Positions 61,929 through 64,000 of a DNA stretch of 64,000 bases are shown piece by piece. The DNA is from Flavobacterium xueshanense (GTDB taxonomy: Bacteria > Bacteroidota > Bacteroidia > Flavobacteriales > Flavobacteriaceae). The DNA lies in the NCBI RefSeq assembly GCF_900112975.1, contig NZ_FONQ01000001.1, positions 248,001 to 312,000 of the forward strand. Direction: 5' to 3'. Position numbers and translations under genes: made by a program. Position 1 is the first letter of the stretch; the number at the start of each line of letters is the position of its first letter. The notes under the pieces are model-generated. The model searched no databases. It worked only from the letters and a program-made list of their open reading frames with translations, and was not told the origin of the DNA.

Positions 61929-62669
61929 ATGAATTTACTACAGAATATCGACGCGACAAGATTACCCAAACATTTAGCCATTATAATGGATGGAAATGGG
62001 CGTTGGGCAAAACAGCAAGGACTTTTACGTGCTTTAGGTCATGAAAGCGGGACAAAATCAGTGAAGGTAATCATAGAAGCCAGTGCTAAACTAGGTATCG
62101 AATTCCTTACATTATACGCTTTCTCCACTGAAAATTGGAACAGACCAAAATTAGAAGTCGAAACTCTGATGAAGGTTCTCATCAACTCCTTGAAAAAGGA
62201 ACTTACCACCTTACAAAAAAACAACATTAAGCTTAATGCTATTGGTAATTTGGAAAAATTACCAAAATCAGCACAAAAAGAACTTCTTGATGTAATTGAT
62301 AAAACTAAAGATAACACACAAATGACTCTGACCTTGGCGTTAAGCTACGGATCCAGAGAGGAACTTGTCAGTGCAGTTAAAAACATTTGCAGTAAAGTTA
62401 AAAATAATATAATTTCAATAGACACTATTGACGATTCCATTATTAATGAGCATCTTTACACGCAAAATTTACCTGACGTAGATTTACTAATACGAACAAG
62501 TGGAGAACATAGGATAAGTAACTTTTTGTTGTGGCAAATAGCCTATGCAGAATTGTATTTTACTGACATATTGTGGCCAGACTTTAAAGAACAAGATTTA
62601 TATGAGGCTATCATTAGTTATCAAAAAAGAGAACGTAGATTTGGAAAAACAAGTGAACAAATTAAATAA
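61929..62669 (+). CDS. uppS: Undecaprenyl diphosphate synthase (cis-prenyltransferase)
   Basis: A 246-residue enzyme that makes the C55 lipid carrier for peptidoglycan and LPS. The catalytic D21 is in HLAIIMDGNGRWAKQQ, the conserved FSTENWNRP follows, and the C-terminal RTSGEHRISNFLLWQ binds substrate. ATG 61929 is used; the longer frame would overlap the previous gene. Its 3' end overlaps the bamA start. Confidence 0.95.
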   Translation: MNLLQNIDATRLPKHLAIIMDGNGRWAKQQGLLRALGHESGTKSVKVIIEASAKLGIEFLTLYAFSTENWNRPKLEVETLMKVLINSLKKELTTLQKNNIKLNAIGNLEKLPKSAQKELLDVIDKTKDNTQMTLTLALSYGSREELVSAVKNICSKVKNNIISIDTIDDSIINEHLYTQNLPDVDLLIRTSGEHRISNFLLWQIAYAELYFTDILWPDFKEQDLYEAIISYQKRERRFGKTSEQIK

Positions 62670-64000
62670 TTTTTTAGTGTTAAATAAAAGCATAAAAATA
62701 GTCCTTACCGTTTTGATTTTTGGAAGTTTTACACAAGTTAAAGCTCAAGAAAGAGTTCCTTTCGATCAGGGTAAAAAATACATTTTAGCCGATGTAGCCG
62801 TAGTAGGAGATATCAGTTTCAATTCACAAACTGTAGTTACTTTTTCAGGTTTGCAAAAAGGACAGGAAATTACAATTCCAGGTGAGGAAATCAGCGCTGC
62901 TATAAAAAAACTGGGAAAATTAGGTCTCTTTGATGAAATCTCTTTTTATGTCAATAAAATACAGAATGACAGTATATATCTTGATTTAAACATTATCGAA
63001 TTACCTAAATTAAATGAGGTGAAATTTGTTGGTGTTAAGAAAACAAAAACCGAAGGTTTGATTAAAGACAATTCCTTGAATAAAGGAAAAGTAGTTAATG
63101 AAAATTTGATTACTACTACCAAAAATTACATTGAAAACAAATACAAAAAAGATGGTTACTACAATACAAAAGTAAACATCAATACTGTAAAAGATACCGC
63201 TACAGTAAACCAAGTCAATATGCTTGTTACTATTGACAAAGGGGACAAAGTGAAAATTCAGAGTATTGACTTTGCAGGAAACACAAAAATATCGGATAAA
63301 ACGTTGCGTAAGGCGATGAAAGACACGAAACAAAAAAATCCAATTAGAATCTTAAAAGCCTCAAAATTCATAAAAGATAAATACAAAACTGATTTAGAAA
63401 AAGTAATTGCAACTTACAAGGAAAAAGGATACAGAGACGCGAGAATACTTTCGGATTCTGTAACTTATGATAAGAATAAAAATGCATTAAATATCAAAAT
63501 TAACGTCGAAGAAGGAAACAAATATTATTTTGGAGATGTTAAGTTTTTAGGCAATACCGTTTATCCCGATCAGTTTTTAAGCAGAATTTTAGGTGTTAAA
63601 AAAGGAGACACTTACAATGGTGTTCTTCTTGAAAAAAGAATTGCAGACAAGTCTAAACCAGATGCAGAAGACATCACGAATTTATACCAAAACAGCGGGT
63701 ATTTATTCTCGAATGTAAATGCCGTTGAGGTAAAAACTGCGAACGACACTATTGATTTTGAAATACGAATCACAGAAGGTCCAATTGCTTATTTCAACAA
63801 AATTACAGTTGTAGGAAATGACAAGACAAATGACCGTGTAATTTACCGTGAATTAAGAACAAAACCAGGAGAAAAATACAGCAAAGAAGAATTAGTAAGA
63901 ACGATTCGTGAGATTGGTCAATTAGGATTTTTTGATCCTGAAGCGATTGATCCCAAGTTCAAGAATGTAGATTCAGGAGCAGGAACTGTAGATATAGAAT
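62653..64000 (+). CDS. bamA: Outer membrane protein assembly factor BamA (partial, runs off the window)
   Basis: An open frame continuing to the window end without stop. The signal-like segment (NKSIKIVLTVLIFGSFTQVKAQ) is followed by POTRA domains, with ILADVAVVGDISFN, VKIQSIDFAGNTKISDKTLRKAM and YYFGDVKFLGNTVY marking successive repeats. I give GTG at 62653, overlapping uppS by 17 bp; GTG at 62677 (VLNKSIKIVL) is an equally good start. No ATG is available. It folds outer-membrane barrels. The barrel domain is outside the window. Confidence 0.9.
   Translation, partial: MNKLNNFLVLNKSIKIVLTVLIFGSFTQVKAQERVPFDQGKKYILADVAVVGDISFNSQTVVTFSGLQKGQEITIPGEEISAAIKKLGKLGLFDEISFYVNKIQNDSIYLDLNIIELPKLNEVKFVGVKKTKTEGLIKDNSLNKGKVVNENLITTTKNYIENKYKKDGYYNTKVNINTVKDTATVNQVNMLVTIDKGDKVKIQSIDFAGNTKISDKTLRKAMKDTKQKNPIRILKASKFIKDKYKTDLEKVIATYKEKGYRDARILSDSVTYDKNKNALNIKINVEEGNKYYFGDVKFLGNTVYPDQFLSRILGVKKGDTYNGVLLEKRIADKSKPDAEDITNLYQNSGYLFSNVNAVEVKTANDTIDFEIRITEGPIAYFNKITVVGNDKTNDRVIYRELRTKPGEKYSKEELVRTIREIGQLGFFDPEAIDPKFKNVDSGAGTVDIE

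Noticed and set aside
1..64000. CRISPR array or cas genes
   Set aside because: No regularly spaced direct repeats and no cas-like protein were found.

Overview
The window is a chromosomal segment of a low-GC Bacteroidota bacterium, almost certainly a Flavobacterium or close relative. The reasons are a type IX secretion (T9SS) Plug homologue, a surface protein with a type B T9SS sorting tail, an S46 dipeptidyl-peptidase, a FolK-deoxynucleoside kinase fusion, promoter -7 boxes of the TAnnTTTG type, little sign of Shine-Dalgarno sequences, and many small lipoproteins. Most of it is ordinary core genome with short, tidy intergenic hairpin terminators.

Layout. 1-7 kb: start of an M16 peptidase, T9SS Plug protein, ApaG, PruA, RsmG, a fatty acid desaturase and an aspartate-type aminotransferase. 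7-9.1 kb is accessory: an intergenic repeat, an unrecognised two-gene module (soluble protein plus overlapping four-helix membrane protein) and a VOC-family gene killed by one stop codon. 9.2-21.4 kb: PurT, small zinc-ribbon and secreted proteins, FabD, GalE, a DegT-type aminotransferase, Kdo transferase WaaA, a GNAT enzyme, an S46 peptidase, a repetitive lipoprotein and a YegP-like protein. 21.5-21.7 kb: tRNA-Leu(TAA) and tRNA-Gly(GCC). 21.8-36.6 kb: MutS, DUF1573, a TrmH-type methyltransferase, a lectin-like T9SS cargo protein, FolK-dNK, SppA, an AsmA-like protein, DUF2797 and a GH3 enzyme. 36.6-41.7 kb: SerB, ClpX, ClpP and trigger factor, all on the minus strand.

41.8-46.6 kb is the second accessory stretch. 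It holds a dispersed repeat, a lone lipoprotein between short inverted repeats (cassette-like), a strongly structured non-coding segment, a 207-bp MITE-like element with perfect 29-bp inverted ends, a Baeyer-Villiger-type flavin monooxygenase and several tiny ORFs.

46.6-57.3 kb is a minus-strand copper-handling cluster: a Cys-rich secreted protein, HMA-DUF3347 protein, TlpA thioredoxin, HMA protein, an outer-membrane-like protein, two metal-binding lipoproteins, CopA P-type ATPase, a multicopper oxidase fused to a CopB-like tail, a 45-residue membrane peptide and a DUF302 protein. The ATPase would expel Cu(I), the oxidase would make it less toxic, and the many CPMHPE...CPxCGM and HMA modules would bind it. 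No regulator gene is visible in the cluster. 57.4-64 kb returns to core genes: a small membrane protein, an alpha/beta hydrolase, PdxJ, then divergently a CBS protein, NadK, a DUF6089 protein, UppS and the start of BamA, which runs off the end.

The best candidates for something new are the 7.5-8.8 kb two-gene module, the 42.1-43.4 kb cassette/structured-element/MITE region, and the family of dispersed intergenic repeats. All functional assignments rest on reading motifs by eye; no database search was possible.
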